From Wansuia hejianensis (lineage in GTDB: Bacteria > Bacillota > Clostridia > Lachnospirales > Lachnospiraceae): 64,000 nt of DNA. Below the pieces are notes generated by a model. That model had not been told where the DNA came from. It worked only from the letters and a program-made list of their open reading frames with translations, and made no database searches. Location of the stretch: contig NZ_CP060635.1 in NCBI RefSeq assembly GCF_014337215.1, positions 1,811,501 to 1,875,500 of the forward strand, given 5' to 3'. Every line of letters begins with the position of its first letter. The first letter of the stretch is position 1. The translations under genes and the position numbers were made by a program. Shown piece by piece: positions 50,993-60,663 of this stretch.

Positions 50993-52108
50993 TTATTCCT
51001 GTCTTCGGTCCTTCGTCAGTTCCCGTGTGATATCTGCGATCTTTCTTCTTACCGCATAAACTCTGTCTTGTGCCTCTCTGACCGCAGGAGCTATGGATTC
51101 TTTCATTTCGTAAATACGAGTGCGGACATCCTCGATTTCCTGCTCCTTCGCTTTTTTCTCCCGGATTTTAAAAAATGCTATCCGGTCCACCTCATCCTCC
51201 AATCCCTTTTTCCGTTCTTCCAATGCTTTTATATCTTCCATTCCGGGCACGTTTTCCTTTTCTCTTTCCGCCTCCTCCAATTGGCTTTCCAATTGCGCCT
51301 TTTCGTTTTCCAGAGTTTTCTTTTCCTCCTCGTGCTCTGCCCAATAGGCCTCAATCCGTTCCTTTCTCTGCTGGACCGCCAGTTTTTCACCGGCACTGGA
51401 GGCTTCGTCTCTTATTCTTCTTAAGATACTATCGTTTTCAAGCTCCCCATACTTCACCAGCAAATCACAATGTTTTTTTATAAGATCGTATAGATAAACC
51501 TGTTTATCTATTTTAGTAATATTTTCAAGGGTTTCTATAAAATTTACATGCAGCCTATTAAATAATTTAACCGTTCTATACTTGTCAGTAAGGATACGCC
51601 CGTTTACAAGCTCCTGATGAAATACATAATCGCTGGCTCTCAGCCTATCGATATCATCGCTAATCTCTGTGATGATGCCCTCCATCTCTCGGGATTTTTC
51701 CGCATTATAACGATCATCTATTATAGAAACACAGTTGTTCAGCACATTAAAAATTTGTTCTCTTTTATAGATGTCCGGATCAATCAGCGAAAGCCTGGCT
51801 TTTCCATAAGCGCTGTAAAAAATCGCTTCAATATTATCAGGTTCGTTCTGTTCAACTAGATTATAATACTTTTCTGTCTCTTCCCAATCCTCTTTCGCCT
51901 TCGCGCGTCTTGCGTTTTGCAGGTATTTCTCTACAAGTGCGCTGTTGTCCACCTGAACCGTGCCCTGAACCTCCACTGTACCTTCAATCATCATCTTTTT
52001 AGCTTCTTCTACCGAATATTTACATCCGCATGTCTGGCACACAAATACGCCCCCGTCCTTGATCAGATCCGTTCCACCACACATTTCACAGGTAAGCTGT
52101 TTCATCAC
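50993..52108 (-). CDS. Zinc-ribbon, TPR-like and coiled-coil protein
   Basis: A 371-residue cytoplasmic protein. Residues 7-28 form a zinc ribbon (C-x2-C at CEMC and CQTC). A TPR-like helix pair follows (ARRAKAKEDWEETEKYYNLV), then a helical middle and a long coiled coil at about residues 240-345 rich in Glu/Lys. I recognise no enzyme domain. The neighbouring SPFH protein also ends in zinc ribbons, and the two genes are 25 bp apart, suggesting a complex. In B. subtilis a zinc-ribbon protein (YdjG) is encoded with the SPFH protein YdjI and a PspA homologue; this may be an analogous membrane-stress pair, which is inference. Confidence 0.72.
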   Translation of the reverse strand: MMKQLTCEMCGGTDLIKDGGVFVCQTCGCKYSVEEAKKMMIEGTVEVQGTVQVDNSALVEKYLQNARRAKAKEDWEETEKYYNLVEQNEPDNIEAIFYSAYGKARLSLIDPDIYKREQIFNVLNNCVSIIDDRYNAEKSREMEGIITEISDDIDRLRASDYVFHQELVNGRILTDKYRTVKLFNRLHVNFIETLENITKIDKQVYLYDLIKKHCDLLVKYGELENDSILRRIRDEASSAGEKLAVQQRKERIEAYWAEHEEEKKTLENEKAQLESQLEEAEREKENVPGMEDIKALEERKKGLEDEVDRIAFFKIREKKAKEQEIEDVRTRIYEMKESIAPAVREAQDRVYAVRRKIADITRELTKDRRQE

Positions 52109-52133
52109 TTAATACCCTCCCTTAATATAGCGC

Positions 52134-53372
52134 TCAACCTTCCTCTCGTTTCATACCGCATCTGGGGCAAAATTTCCCGGGCCTTGTAAATATGCAGCCA
52201 CATTTCGAACATACTTTTTTCGCACCGGCTGCCGGATGGCCACAAGTATCGCAAAAAGCACTGCCGGGAAGCAGCCTGGCCCCACAGTTTTCGCAAAATT
52301 GCTGCTCCGGCTCTTCCTTGGAACCCGCCCCTGAATTCTGGAAAGAACTCTCCGTTGTGCTTCCGGCCGCTCCTGAAAATGGGCCTTCGGAAACACTATC
52401 AACTGCTTTTGTAAAAGCAGCTCCTACGGTATTTCCCACAGCGTTTCCCATTCCGGCCATCATTCCTAAGCCTATACCAGCGCTGCTGAAATTCCCGCTC
52501 CCTTCATTCTGAGCGATCTTCTCAGCCACATCAAAGCCTCGTTCCTGCTGATAAGTGTACCCTTCAATGCTGCGCTTTTGCGCGAGCCCCTGAGCTTCAA
52601 TAATCGTCTTCTGGGATTCTGTTTGCTGTTCGATCACGCCCACCTGCTGACGGATCTTTGCTTCGGCGATATCCGCATACTGTCGAAAATGCAGTTCCTT
52701 GAACTTCTCATACTGTTCATCTCCTTCCGGCTTCACAATACGAGCCACAAAAAAACGCTCCAGTGTGATGCCATAATCAGCAAAATCACCTGCGAGCCTG
52801 TCTTTCAGCTCATCAGAAAATTCCAGCAGATGTTCATCGATCTCAAATACGTTTATCTTATTGGCTTTCATAGTCTGGGCGATATAAGTCTTCACCCGGG
52901 GCATCAGAAACATTCTGAAATAAGCCATAAGCCGCTCCCGGGTCAGCATTTTTTCCGTACCTACAAGCTTTACTAACAATTTTTTAGAATCCAGGACCCT
53001 CAGACTCATCTCTCCGCCCGCCCCAATAGAAATAGGGAAACCGTAATTAGGCTCCAGATACTGCACCTTGCTGTCCGTTCCCCATTGAATCGCCATCTGC
53101 TCCGCTTTATTTATAAAATAGACTTCACAGTGAAACGCGGACTCTCCGCCTGTAGGCAGATTGATGAAATGCCTGAGCAACGGAATATTCTGCGTCTCGA
53201 GCGTATATTTGCCGGGACTGAATAGATCCAGCACCTGGCCATTTAAAAAGAATACCGCCTCCTGTGTTTCGTGGACTATCAACTGCGAATGAGTATTAAA
53301 ATCTTCCGCCGGATGTTTCCACACAAATGTCGAATTATCACCCTCGTACTTAATAACCTGAAATATCGGCAT
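52134..53372 (-). CDS. SPFH-domain protein with C-terminal zinc ribbons (YdjI-like)
   Basis: A 412-residue protein starting MPIFQVIKYEGDNSTFVWKH at ATG 53372 after GGGGGAGG. The SPFH/band-7 core spans about residues 20-240, a helix with GVIEQQTESQKTIIEAQGLA follows, then a Gly/Ala-rich stretch (GIGLGMMAGMGNAVGNTVGA) and two zinc ribbons (CENCGARL...CDTCG and CSKCGC...CPRCG). This layout is that of YdjI-type virion-core-like SPFH proteins, which in Bacillus help bring PspA to stressed membranes. It is the first gene of the operon and has a strong promoter. Confidence 0.88.
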   Translation of the reverse strand: MPIFQVIKYEGDNSTFVWKHPAEDFNTHSQLIVHETQEAVFFLNGQVLDLFSPGKYTLETQNIPLLRHFINLPTGGESAFHCEVYFINKAEQMAIQWGTDSKVQYLEPNYGFPISIGAGGEMSLRVLDSKKLLVKLVGTEKMLTRERLMAYFRMFLMPRVKTYIAQTMKANKINVFEIDEHLLEFSDELKDRLAGDFADYGITLERFFVARIVKPEGDEQYEKFKELHFRQYADIAEAKIRQQVGVIEQQTESQKTIIEAQGLAQKRSIEGYTYQQERGFDVAEKIAQNEGSGNFSSAGIGLGMMAGMGNAVGNTVGAAFTKAVDSVSEGPFSGAAGSTTESSFQNSGAGSKEEPEQQFCENCGARLLPGSAFCDTCGHPAAGAKKVCSKCGCIFTRPGKFCPRCGMKREEG

Positions 53373-53395
53373 TGCCGTCCTCCCCCTTTTTATTA

Positions 53396-53460
53396 TGCGT
53401 ATCTCGTAACACATGCCCTGATATGCCCCTGGCGGGGCATGCATAGTGGAGTGCACTGTG
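53396..53460 (+). repeat. Diverged copy of the ~65-nt palindromic repeat family
   Basis: GCGTATCTCGTAACACATG followed by an ATGCCCC-TGGC-GGGGCAT hairpin at 53423-53440 resembles the copies at 22561-22627 and 13686-13741. The second stem is degenerate. It lies in the 5' leader of the SPFH operon, in the opposite orientation to transcription. Confidence 0.55.
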
Positions 53461-53491
53461 AGCATAAAAACTGTCCGTGCTTTATATTATC

Positions 53492-53520
53492 ATCATATTA
53501 TTCCGCAGAATATTTGTCAA
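53492..53520 (-). promoter_or_regulatory. Promoter of the SPFH / zinc-ribbon / GT2 / holA operon
   Basis: TTGACA (53520-53515) and TATGAT (53497-53492) on the minus strand are exactly 17 bp apart. Transcription would start near 53485 and give a leader of about 110 nt that includes the repeat at 53396-53460. Confidence 0.75.
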
Positions 53521-53596
53521 CGTTATTCCTGGCTCTGCTTGAATCCATAAATATTGATAAACTCTCTATCCGCCCTCCGCTGCTTCGTCCGGACAC

Positions 53597-53653
53597 AAAA
53601 GCACCCCTCCGGTCCGGCAGACACCATTTTGCCTGTCTGCCCCGAAGGGGTGC
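53597..53653 (-). terminator. Terminator of the sugar ABC transporter operon
   Basis: GCACCCC/GGGGTGC forms the base and GGCAGACA/TGTCTGCC an upper stem, with TTTT following on the minus strand. It lies 14 bp after the stop codon of the binding-protein gene. Confidence 0.85.
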
Positions 53654-53666
53654 CTGTGTATCATAA

Positions 53667-54860
53667 TTATTTAACCAAATCTGGTTTATTGGCCACTTCG
53701 TCCTGCGTTTCAAGCTCCGAACGCACCCAGGCCAGGTCGTGCTCGCTTGTGGCGACCTCGGAATTATCTATGCCTTCAAATTTATGCAGATCATCCTGAG
53801 TAATCAGATCCATCGGATAATACATGTACTGGGGAACTTCTTTACCATCCAGTATGTCAATCGCCAGGTACAGGGCGGCGGCTGAGAACCAGGGGGTTGC
53901 GACGCCGGATATCGTCTCATATCCGTCTTCTTCAGATGCCTTCATCCACCAGTTAAGGAATTCCCCCCTGTTTCCGCCATAAATCAGGGGTATCTCAAGC
54001 CCTGCCGATTCAAATGCCATGGCCGCGCCGTAAGCGTCACCTGATTCTCCGCACACCAGATCTACTTTCGGCAGAGACGGAAGGATTGCAGATATCTGAG
54101 TCTGAGTCGTTGTGCTGGTCCATTCGCCATACACTTCACCCACGATGTTCATATCCGGATACTTAGCCAGCGCCTCTGTGATTCCCTGATAAGCCAGGTC
54201 ATCGTATGCCGTTCCGGCGATGCCCCGGACTACCAGTACATTTCCTTTACCACCCAGTTTCTCACAGCACCATTCTGTCAGATAGCCGAAATTTGTCACA
54301 CAGTCGACATTCAGCTGATAGCAGTCAGAAGAACTCACGGGCCCGTCATTAAATACTATTACCTCAATTCCTGCCGCTTTTGCCTCTTCGATCGCCCCAT
54401 CCAGTCCGGTCGCAGAAGTAGGATCGACAATGATCGCATCACATCCCATCATGATGAAGTTTTCAATCTGAGAAACCTGCGTCGCAACATCTTTGTTTGC
54501 TACCGTCATGGTATAATCAGAAATAATCCCCAGCTCCTTCATCTGATCCGCCAATTCCTGAAAATACCGTTCCTGCTGCTGGTGCAGGGTATTGCCGTCA
54601 TAATTATCCGTAAAACCAATCACATAGCCCTGATCCTTGTCCAGATCCTCAAGTGTATCCCCGTCTGCAGACGCTGTCTCCGTCTTCTTCTCTGCCGCGT
54701 CATTTTCTGCGGATGTTTCTTTAGTGGCTTCTTTTGAAGCGCTCTGAGCGGATGTCCCGGTGGATGCCGCTTCCTTCTCTCCACACCCGGCCAGCGCTGA
54801 AGAAGACATCACAATCGCCAGTGCCGCCGCCAAAAGACCTGTTACTTTCCTTCTTTTCAT
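53667..54860 (-). CDS. Sugar ABC transporter substrate-binding lipoprotein (RbsB type)
   Basis: A 397-residue lipoprotein starting MKRRKVTGLLAAALAIVMSS at ATG 54860 after AGGAGGG. The lipobox is A-L-A-G-C. After an acidic, Thr/Ala-rich linker comes the periplasmic-binding-protein fold of the ribose/autoinducer class: YVIGFTDNYDGNTLHQQQ, DAIIVDPTSATGLDGAIEEA, GIEVIVFNDGPVS, VVRGIAGTAYDDLAYQG. It captures the substrate outside the membrane. The ligand is not evident from the sequence; the catabolic genes of the same transcript suggest a polyol or sugar derivative. Confidence 0.9.
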   Translation of the reverse strand: MKRRKVTGLLAAALAIVMSSSALAGCGEKEAASTGTSAQSASKEATKETSAENDAAEKKTETASADGDTLEDLDKDQGYVIGFTDNYDGNTLHQQQERYFQELADQMKELGIISDYTMTVANKDVATQVSQIENFIMMGCDAIIVDPTSATGLDGAIEEAKAAGIEVIVFNDGPVSSSDCYQLNVDCVTNFGYLTEWCCEKLGGKGNVLVVRGIAGTAYDDLAYQGITEALAKYPDMNIVGEVYGEWTSTTTQTQISAILPSLPKVDLVCGESGDAYGAAMAFESAGLEIPLIYGGNRGEFLNWWMKASEEDGYETISGVATPWFSAAALYLAIDILDGKEVPQYMYYPMDLITQDDLHKFEGIDNSEVATSEHDLAWVRSELETQDEVANKPDLVK

Positions 54861-54919
54861 TGTACAAACCCTCCTTGTTTTATCTAAAATATTGTCGTTC
54901 CACAATATTTCGATCATAA

Positions 54920-55864
54920 TTAATGCTTCTTTTTCACGGGATCGGCAGCTATCAGAATCAGGATAATCACCGCGCCCTCAATCAATTTCTGCCATCCCGA
55001 CGAAAGTCCGGTAATCGTTATCATGGTCCCCAGCAGTGTCAGCATGATCGCGCCGCCAAAAGTCCCCAACACACTGGATTTACCTCCCGATACAATCGTC
55101 CCGCCCACCAGCGTTGCCGCAATCGCTTTCATCTGGTATGCATCTCCCATGGACTGGAACGAACCATTCACATATGCTCCCAGAAGAACTCCTGTGATCC
55201 CGGCTATCACTGAACTGGCGATAAATACTATGATCATCATCTTAGACACGTTGATCCCCGCCAGATAGGCGATATGATGTCCCTGCCCCATCGCATGAAT
55301 GTTTTTCCCGAATCTGGTCCGATACATGATCACTGTCATGGCTGCCAGGAAGATCAGGCACAGGATTGTAATGATTGAAAATCCTCCAAATTGTGTCTGT
55401 GCAAATTTTGTCAGCGCCGCACTGGGCTGAACTGTCGCTGATTTTGAATATACGAGCACAATTGTAAACAATATGTAGCCCACCGCCAGCGTCCCGATCA
55501 TAGCATGGACATGCAGAAAAACATTGATGATTCCATTTGCCAGTCCAATCAGCACGCATACGCCGATTATGATAAATACGCCCGCCGCCGTGGTGCTGCC
55601 CTTCAGCCAGTTGGCCGACAGATAGGCGCACAAAGTCACGATATAGGGTATGGACAGATCAATCGCCCCGTCCCCGCTGGTTATGACAAGCATTTCCGAT
55701 ATTCCAAGCAAAAAGGTAAAGGACGCCAATGTGATATTCATGAACAAGGTCTTTACCGAAAACCCGTTATCGCTGATCAGGGAGATGATAACTAGCAACA
55801 GGGCAGAACCGACAAAGGACCAGATCCATGAATTCCTCGATGTAAATTTACTAATTTTATTCAT
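54920..55864 (-). CDS. Ribose-type ABC transporter permease
   Basis: A 314-residue permease of the BPD_transp_2 (RbsC) family with about nine helices. It shows the short internal MVITSGDGAIDLSIPYIV motif (usual form GGIDLSVG), GNIHAMGQGHHIAYLAGIN-type loop with the ArsA-like A-x-x-G-I-N, and GGTIVSGGKSSVLGTFGG. It overlaps the fused ATPase-permease gene by 4 bp, so the complete transporter probably pairs this protein with the permease half of the fusion. The S-G-D-G-A-I-D change is within family variation. Confidence 0.9.
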   Translation of the reverse strand: MNKISKFTSRNSWIWSFVGSALLLVIISLISDNGFSVKTLFMNITLASFTFLLGISEMLVITSGDGAIDLSIPYIVTLCAYLSANWLKGSTTAAGVFIIIGVCVLIGLANGIINVFLHVHAMIGTLAVGYILFTIVLVYSKSATVQPSAALTKFAQTQFGGFSIITILCLIFLAAMTVIMYRTRFGKNIHAMGQGHHIAYLAGINVSKMMIIVFIASSVIAGITGVLLGAYVNGSFQSMGDAYQMKAIAATLVGGTIVSGGKSSVLGTFGGAIMLTLLGTMITITGLSSGWQKLIEGAVIILILIAADPVKKKH

Positions 55865-58335
55865 CGGCTTCTCCTCCTCTTCATAACCTCTCCCACCACA
55901 AGCACAGCGATCAGGATAATGCCGATCACCGCCGTCCTGTAGCTGCTGTCAACCTGCAGAAACGTCAGCATAGAGGATATCAGCGAAATGGATAATCCGC
56001 CCGCGACCACGCCAACCGGTTCCACAATTCCGCCGGAAAAAGCACATCCGCCCAGCAGAATTGTCGCGATACTCATCATCTGGTAGGATGATGAGGCATT
56101 CGCATCCGCTCCCCTGCTCACATAAGTCATGGCGAGGCCTGCCAAAATTACAAAAACACCGGATATTACGTACGCAACCACATGCGCGGTCAGATAGGAC
56201 CAGCCCCTCTTCGAGATAGATGCGGGGCTGTCTCCGATCCCGCGGATGATCATTCCATATTTCGACCGGAATATCATCCAATAGCCGGCGAATGCCGCGA
56301 TCACACACAGATATACCTGAACCGGGAACAGCGGTGTCTGCAGGTTAAAAAATGCACTCAGCCATTCCGGAGAGCTTCCTCCAGGCGTCGGAAGTATCAA
56401 CAGGGCAATTCCCAGCCAGACACTCAGCATGCCCAGGCTGACAACGATCGACGGCATATTCCTTTTATGTATTAAAACCGCCACTCCCGCATAAAGAACC
56501 AGGACGCCTGCCATCGCCAGTATACCCAGGCCTGTTTTTTCCACAAGCAGAGTCGCGGCAAGCACATTAACGACTCCCATAGCGTTTCCAATGCCCAGGT
56601 TAATATCGCCGACGCTTACAATAAACATCTGGCCCAGAGAAACCAGAACCAGCGGCAAAGCAGTCCCTATCATATAGGTCATTCCGGTTCTCGTGTTAAC
56701 ATTATGATTGATATTGCTCATGATCATCCAGATCGCTATAAACACGAGAATAGAAATTCCGGACCCGGACGTGAGCGCTGAAATAAATTTCCTGCCCCAT
56801 CCGCTATTTTCCGTATTGACGGATGTATCTGCCTTTTCTGCTTTTTTAAAGGAAGAAGCGACTACCGCGTCGACGGATATTTCATTTTCCTGAAGCTCAT
56901 CCACTATAGTCCCGTCACGCATCACGTAGACACGGTCGCATTCCAGCATTTCATTATCTTCGGTGCTGTACCAGACCACACTTTTTCCGGACTTGCTGAT
57001 CTCCTTAATGATATCGTAGATATCCTTTTTAGTGCCCGCGTCTACTCCTCTCGTGGGATCATCAAAGATAATCAGATCAGCCTCTGATGCAATTCCTCTT
57101 CCAATAATCGCTTTCTGTTGGTTGCCGCCTGACAGGTTTGTAATCTTGTCTTCCCTTCCCGCAGCGCGGAACTTCAGTTTATCATACCACCGCTGTGCCA
57201 GACTGTCGCTCCGCTCTTTGTCAATCAGTTTCCAGTTAGTCAACAGATCCAGGCTGGATATCACAATATTATCCGCAATGCTCCACAGTTTAAAAATTCC
57301 CTCATTCTGTCTGTCGCCGCTGACAAAGGAGGCTTTTCCCACCGTCCGGATTGCTCTGTTATGTGATCCGTGATAAGTTTTGTAGATCTCATTCAGCAGC
57401 TCACGCTGCCCGGAGCCTCCAAGCCCTGAAATCCCCACGATCTCGCCCCTGCTGATATGCATGGATACGTCATAGAGAGCTTTGTCCGTAAAATGTTCAA
57501 TGTCCAGAAGATGCTCAGATTCATCTTTCTTTTTTTCCCTGGCACCGCCTGTATTCACCCGCCCGCCCATGACATTCACAAGATCTTCTATCGTCGTCAG
57601 CTCTGTTGTAATTTCTCCGGTCTGCTCTCCATTGCGCATTACTACAATACGGGTTGAAATATTAATGATTTCCTCCAGCTTGTGGGATATGTAGATGACC
57701 GAAATGTCCCGGTCCCGCATTTTTTTAATCGCTTCATGAAATTGCTGAATGCGGTCTGATGTCAGAGAAGACGTAGGTTCATCCAGGATCAGGACCTTTA
57801 CACCCTCTGAAGCCATGGCGCAACAGACCTCCACCATCTGCTTCTGCTCAATCGGCAGTCTTCCCGTCTTTGTTCTCACATTGATTTTGTTGCCTGGAAA
57901 AACATTTTCAAGCATATCCTCTGCCAGGCGGATCATCTCTTTTCTCCAGCCATGTCTGCCAAACGGTCTGTGATCCATGACAGTGACCGCAAAATTTTCA
58001 TATACCGTCAGATTCGCGCATACTGACAATTCCTGGTAGCAACACGCAATTCCGCCTTCCTTTGCAATTGCGGTAGAATACTTCTCCTTCTCATATTCTA
58101 CTCCGTCCAATTCCATCCGGCCCTCGGTGGCTGGCACAACACCCGTAAGTATCCCCATCAGCGTCGACTTACCGGCTCCGTTAGGCCCGATCAGCCCTAT
58201 TACTTCGCCGGGTTTAACTTCCAGGCTCACATCGTTCAGTGCCACTGAAGCGCCAAATTTCTTGGTGATATTCCGCAGCCGGAAACAATATTCTGGCCTG
58301 TCCGCCGTTACGTTTGTCTGAATATTATCCACCAT
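55861..58335 (-). CDS. ABC ATPase (two domains) fused to a ribose-type permease
   Basis: An 824-residue fusion. Residues 1 to about 500 are RbsA-like with two nucleotide-binding domains: GLIGPNGAGKSTLMG, LILDEPTSSL, then the degenerate second P-loop GISGLGGSGQRELL with LSGGNQQKAIIGRG and IFDDPTRGVD. In the first domain the signature reads LPIEQKQM. From about residue 515 to the end is an RbsC-like permease (VSVGDINLGIGNAMGV, GGCAFSGGIVEPVG). ATPase and permease are normally separate proteins. No frameshift or stop separates the halves, and a charged linker (KKAEKADTSVNTENSG) joins them. Confidence 0.9.
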   Translation of the reverse strand: MVDNIQTNVTADRPEYCFRLRNITKKFGASVALNDVSLEVKPGEVIGLIGPNGAGKSTLMGILTGVVPATEGRMELDGVEYEKEKYSTAIAKEGGIACCYQELSVCANLTVYENFAVTVMDHRPFGRHGWRKEMIRLAEDMLENVFPGNKINVRTKTGRLPIEQKQMVEVCCAMASEGVKVLILDEPTSSLTSDRIQQFHEAIKKMRDRDISVIYISHKLEEIINISTRIVVMRNGEQTGEITTELTTIEDLVNVMGGRVNTGGAREKKKDESEHLLDIEHFTDKALYDVSMHISRGEIVGISGLGGSGQRELLNEIYKTYHGSHNRAIRTVGKASFVSGDRQNEGIFKLWSIADNIVISSLDLLTNWKLIDKERSDSLAQRWYDKLKFRAAGREDKITNLSGGNQQKAIIGRGIASEADLIIFDDPTRGVDAGTKKDIYDIIKEISKSGKSVVWYSTEDNEMLECDRVYVMRDGTIVDELQENEISVDAVVASSFKKAEKADTSVNTENSGWGRKFISALTSGSGISILVFIAIWMIMSNINHNVNTRTGMTYMIGTALPLVLVSLGQMFIVSVGDINLGIGNAMGVVNVLAATLLVEKTGLGILAMAGVLVLYAGVAVLIHKRNMPSIVVSLGMLSVWLGIALLILPTPGGSSPEWLSAFFNLQTPLFPVQVYLCVIAAFAGYWMIFRSKYGMIIRGIGDSPASISKRGWSYLTAHVVAYVISGVFVILAGLAMTYVSRGADANASSSYQMMSIATILLGGCAFSGGIVEPVGVVAGGLSISLISSMLTFLQVDSSYRTAVIGIILIAVLVVGEVMKRRRSR

Positions 58336-58356
58336 TTATTACTCCTGTCTTTTAAA

Positions 58357-59376
58357 TCATAAGTGAACCAAAATTTTGCCCGCATTCTCTGTTTTCTTAT
58401 CCAGAAGCTCCAGCCCTTTTCCCGCATCCTCCAGAGGCAGACAGTGCGTAATAATCGGAGAGATATCCAGACCGCCGTTGATCATCTCGCAAGCCTGGCG
58501 GAAAGCTTCTGTCGTGTATGTCATCGTGCCGATCAGCTTCTGTTCATTAAATACAAAGCTGTAGGTGTATACAGGAATTGGCTTCGTAATCATCGATACA
58601 AGGACTACCTCCCCCATTTTACCGGTAACAGCCGAAGCCTGGTCAATGATATTCGGCGCGCCTGCCGCAACAACACATACGTTCACTCCGGCACCGCCTG
58701 TTTCTTTTTTGATTTCTTCTTCCACGTTGCAGTTCAGTGGATCGAAGGCCGCAAAGGCGCCCATTTTCACAGCCAGTTTTCTGTTAAATTCCGCTGTATC
58801 CGTACAAAAAATCTTTTTATAGCCTCTCGCTTTTGCCACTGCCAGAACCAGCAGACCTATTGTTCCAGCGCCTAAAATCGCGATGGTCTCTTTGCGCGCG
58901 CCGGAACAGGCATTCATCGCCTGTACTGCCACAGCCAGGGGTTCTACCAGCGTGCCCTCGTCAAACGTAATGTCGTTCTTCAAACGGTAGACCGCCTGTT
59001 CCGGAGCCACGAAATATTCCGCAAATGTTCCCAGCCAGCCGGGAGTTCCCGGAACCTTTTTATGCGTACAGAGATTGACATTTCCGCTTTTGCAGAAATC
59101 ACAGCTGCCGCATCCGACCTGGGGCTCAACTGTCACATGATCGCCCTCTTTGAACCGGGTGACCGCCGGGCCTACTTTATCAACTATCCCGCAGACCTCA
59201 TGCCCCAAAGCTGCCGGTGGCTTGCGAAACGCGTGTGTCCCTTTATACAAATGCAGGTCCGAACCGCAAATCCCCGCCCTCACAACTTTAATAAGAACAT
59301 CATTATCACCCACCTCCGGGACCGGCCTGTCCTCGATCTCAACCTTAAAAGGTTCTGTTACAACTGCTACTCTCAT
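58357..59376 (-). CDS. Zinc-dependent medium-chain alcohol/polyol dehydrogenase
   Basis: A 339-residue MDR-family enzyme. Catalytic zinc ligands are in AGICGSDLHLYKG and ALGHEVCGIV; the structural zinc is held by CGSCDFCKSGNVNLC. The Rossmann loop is AILGAGTIGLLVLAVA, followed by CTDTAEFNRKLAVKMGA. It oxidises a sugar alcohol or sugar acid, with NAD(H) more likely than NADP(H) because an Asp follows the second strand. It is the second gene of the transporter operon. The substrate is unknown; the pairing with the Tdh-like enzyme suggests successive or alternative oxidations. Confidence 0.87.
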   Translation of the reverse strand: MRVAVVTEPFKVEIEDRPVPEVGDNDVLIKVVRAGICGSDLHLYKGTHAFRKPPAALGHEVCGIVDKVGPAVTRFKEGDHVTVEPQVGCGSCDFCKSGNVNLCTHKKVPGTPGWLGTFAEYFVAPEQAVYRLKNDITFDEGTLVEPLAVAVQAMNACSGARKETIAILGAGTIGLLVLAVAKARGYKKIFCTDTAEFNRKLAVKMGAFAAFDPLNCNVEEEIKKETGGAGVNVCVVAAGAPNIIDQASAVTGKMGEVVLVSMITKPIPVYTYSFVFNEQKLIGTMTYTTEAFRQACEMINGGLDISPIITHCLPLEDAGKGLELLDKKTENAGKILVHL

Positions 59377-59434
59377 AATTATATTTTACAGGCCATAGGG
59401 CCTGGCTCTCCTTTCACCGATTATCTGCATTCTC

Positions 59435-60475
59435 TCAGGGAATCAAAATCATTCTTCCGGATGCGCCGGCAAAGATCGCATCAAACGCCTTTTTATATTC
59501 CGAAAGCCTATAAACGCCTCCAACAGTTGCATCTACGTTATACAGAGGATTTTTAAGAATTTCCTCGCACTGTTCCCAGGTCTTGTACATTTCTCTGCCG
59601 GTGACGCCTATGACAGTTGCTTCTTTATAAATTATGGCTTCACTGAGATCCAGGGCTGTTTCTCCGTTAGGAAGTCCTACCATGACAAAACGCCCTCCCT
59701 TTTTCAGCATGGCAAATCCACTTTTATACGCTGCGTTGTTGCCGGTATAATCAATCACAACATCCGCGCCGTGGCCGGTCCTGTCCATAACCAGCTTCAC
59801 AGCATCTTCTGTCTTTGAATTAATCACCAAGTCCGCACCCATCTGCTTGGCCGTTTCCAGTTTATTGTCAAAAATATCAATTGCCGTAATCTTCTTCGCT
59901 CCAAATACCTTTGCAGCCCCAACAGCCATCAGGCCAATCGGGCCACAGCCATAGATCACAATGTCCTTATCCTTCACCTCCCCCTTGTCTACCCCGTGTA
60001 CGCCAACGCCCATCGGCTCCATCAGGGCTGCCTTCTGATAATCCAAATCATCGCTGATCTTATAGGCGTCATCAGCCGGAAAGCTGATATAATCGGCATA
60101 GGCTCCATCCGTATGTACGCCGATAATCTTCATATTTTCACAGATATGTCTGTTATCAGTCTCACACTGATAGCAGTGGTTGCATGGAATATGAGTTTCC
60201 CCTGCCACGCGGTCTCCAATCTTAACCTCAGTAACCTCGCTGCCGACAGCCACTACATCCCCTGCAAACTCATGACCGAAAATCATCGGCAATTTGCATC
60301 TTTCCTGCGCATATGCAGTCCAGTTATAGATATGCTGGTCCGTTCCACAGATAGCCACCGCCTTTACATGAACCAGCACGTCTCTGGCTCCGACCTCAGG
60401 GATCGGTAAATCTGTTCTATATTCTGCGCCAACCTCCGGTTTAGCCTTTACAAGGCCCTGCATCATTTCTGGCAT
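59435..60475 (-). CDS. Zinc-dependent dehydrogenase, threonine-3-dehydrogenase-like
   Basis: A 346-residue MDR enzyme with clear similarity to the Tdh group: VKAVAICGTDQHIYNW, IFGHEFAGDVVAVG, structural zinc CNHCYQCETDNRHIC, and GVTGREMYKTWEQCEEI. The Rossmann motif is VIYGCGPIGLMAVGAA. ATG 60475 follows ATAAGGAGG. Tdh-like enzymes also oxidise erythrulose-type and other C3/C4 hydroxy compounds. It is the first gene of the operon, 300 bp from the divergently placed end of the regulator gene, with an operator-like palindrome in between. Confidence 0.87.
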   Translation of the reverse strand: MPEMMQGLVKAKPEVGAEYRTDLPIPEVGARDVLVHVKAVAICGTDQHIYNWTAYAQERCKLPMIFGHEFAGDVVAVGSEVTEVKIGDRVAGETHIPCNHCYQCETDNRHICENMKIIGVHTDGAYADYISFPADDAYKISDDLDYQKAALMEPMGVGVHGVDKGEVKDKDIVIYGCGPIGLMAVGAAKVFGAKKITAIDIFDNKLETAKQMGADLVINSKTEDAVKLVMDRTGHGADVVIDYTGNNAAYKSGFAMLKKGGRFVMVGLPNGETALDLSEAIIYKEATVIGVTGREMYKTWEQCEEILKNPLYNVDATVGGVYRLSEYKKAFDAIFAGASGRMILIP

Positions 60476-60663
60476 CGTTTTTCCTCCTTATAATTCCATT
60501 TCATTGATTTATTGATTTTTTAAATTATATATCGCGCCTATCATTTATGCAACATTATTTATACCTATCTTGGTTTCATTTATGAACATTTTATATTCTT
60601 TTGAATCTTAGTTTTCTTTTTTTACATTAAGAAAGTTATATTTTAAGGCTTTTTCTAATATTT

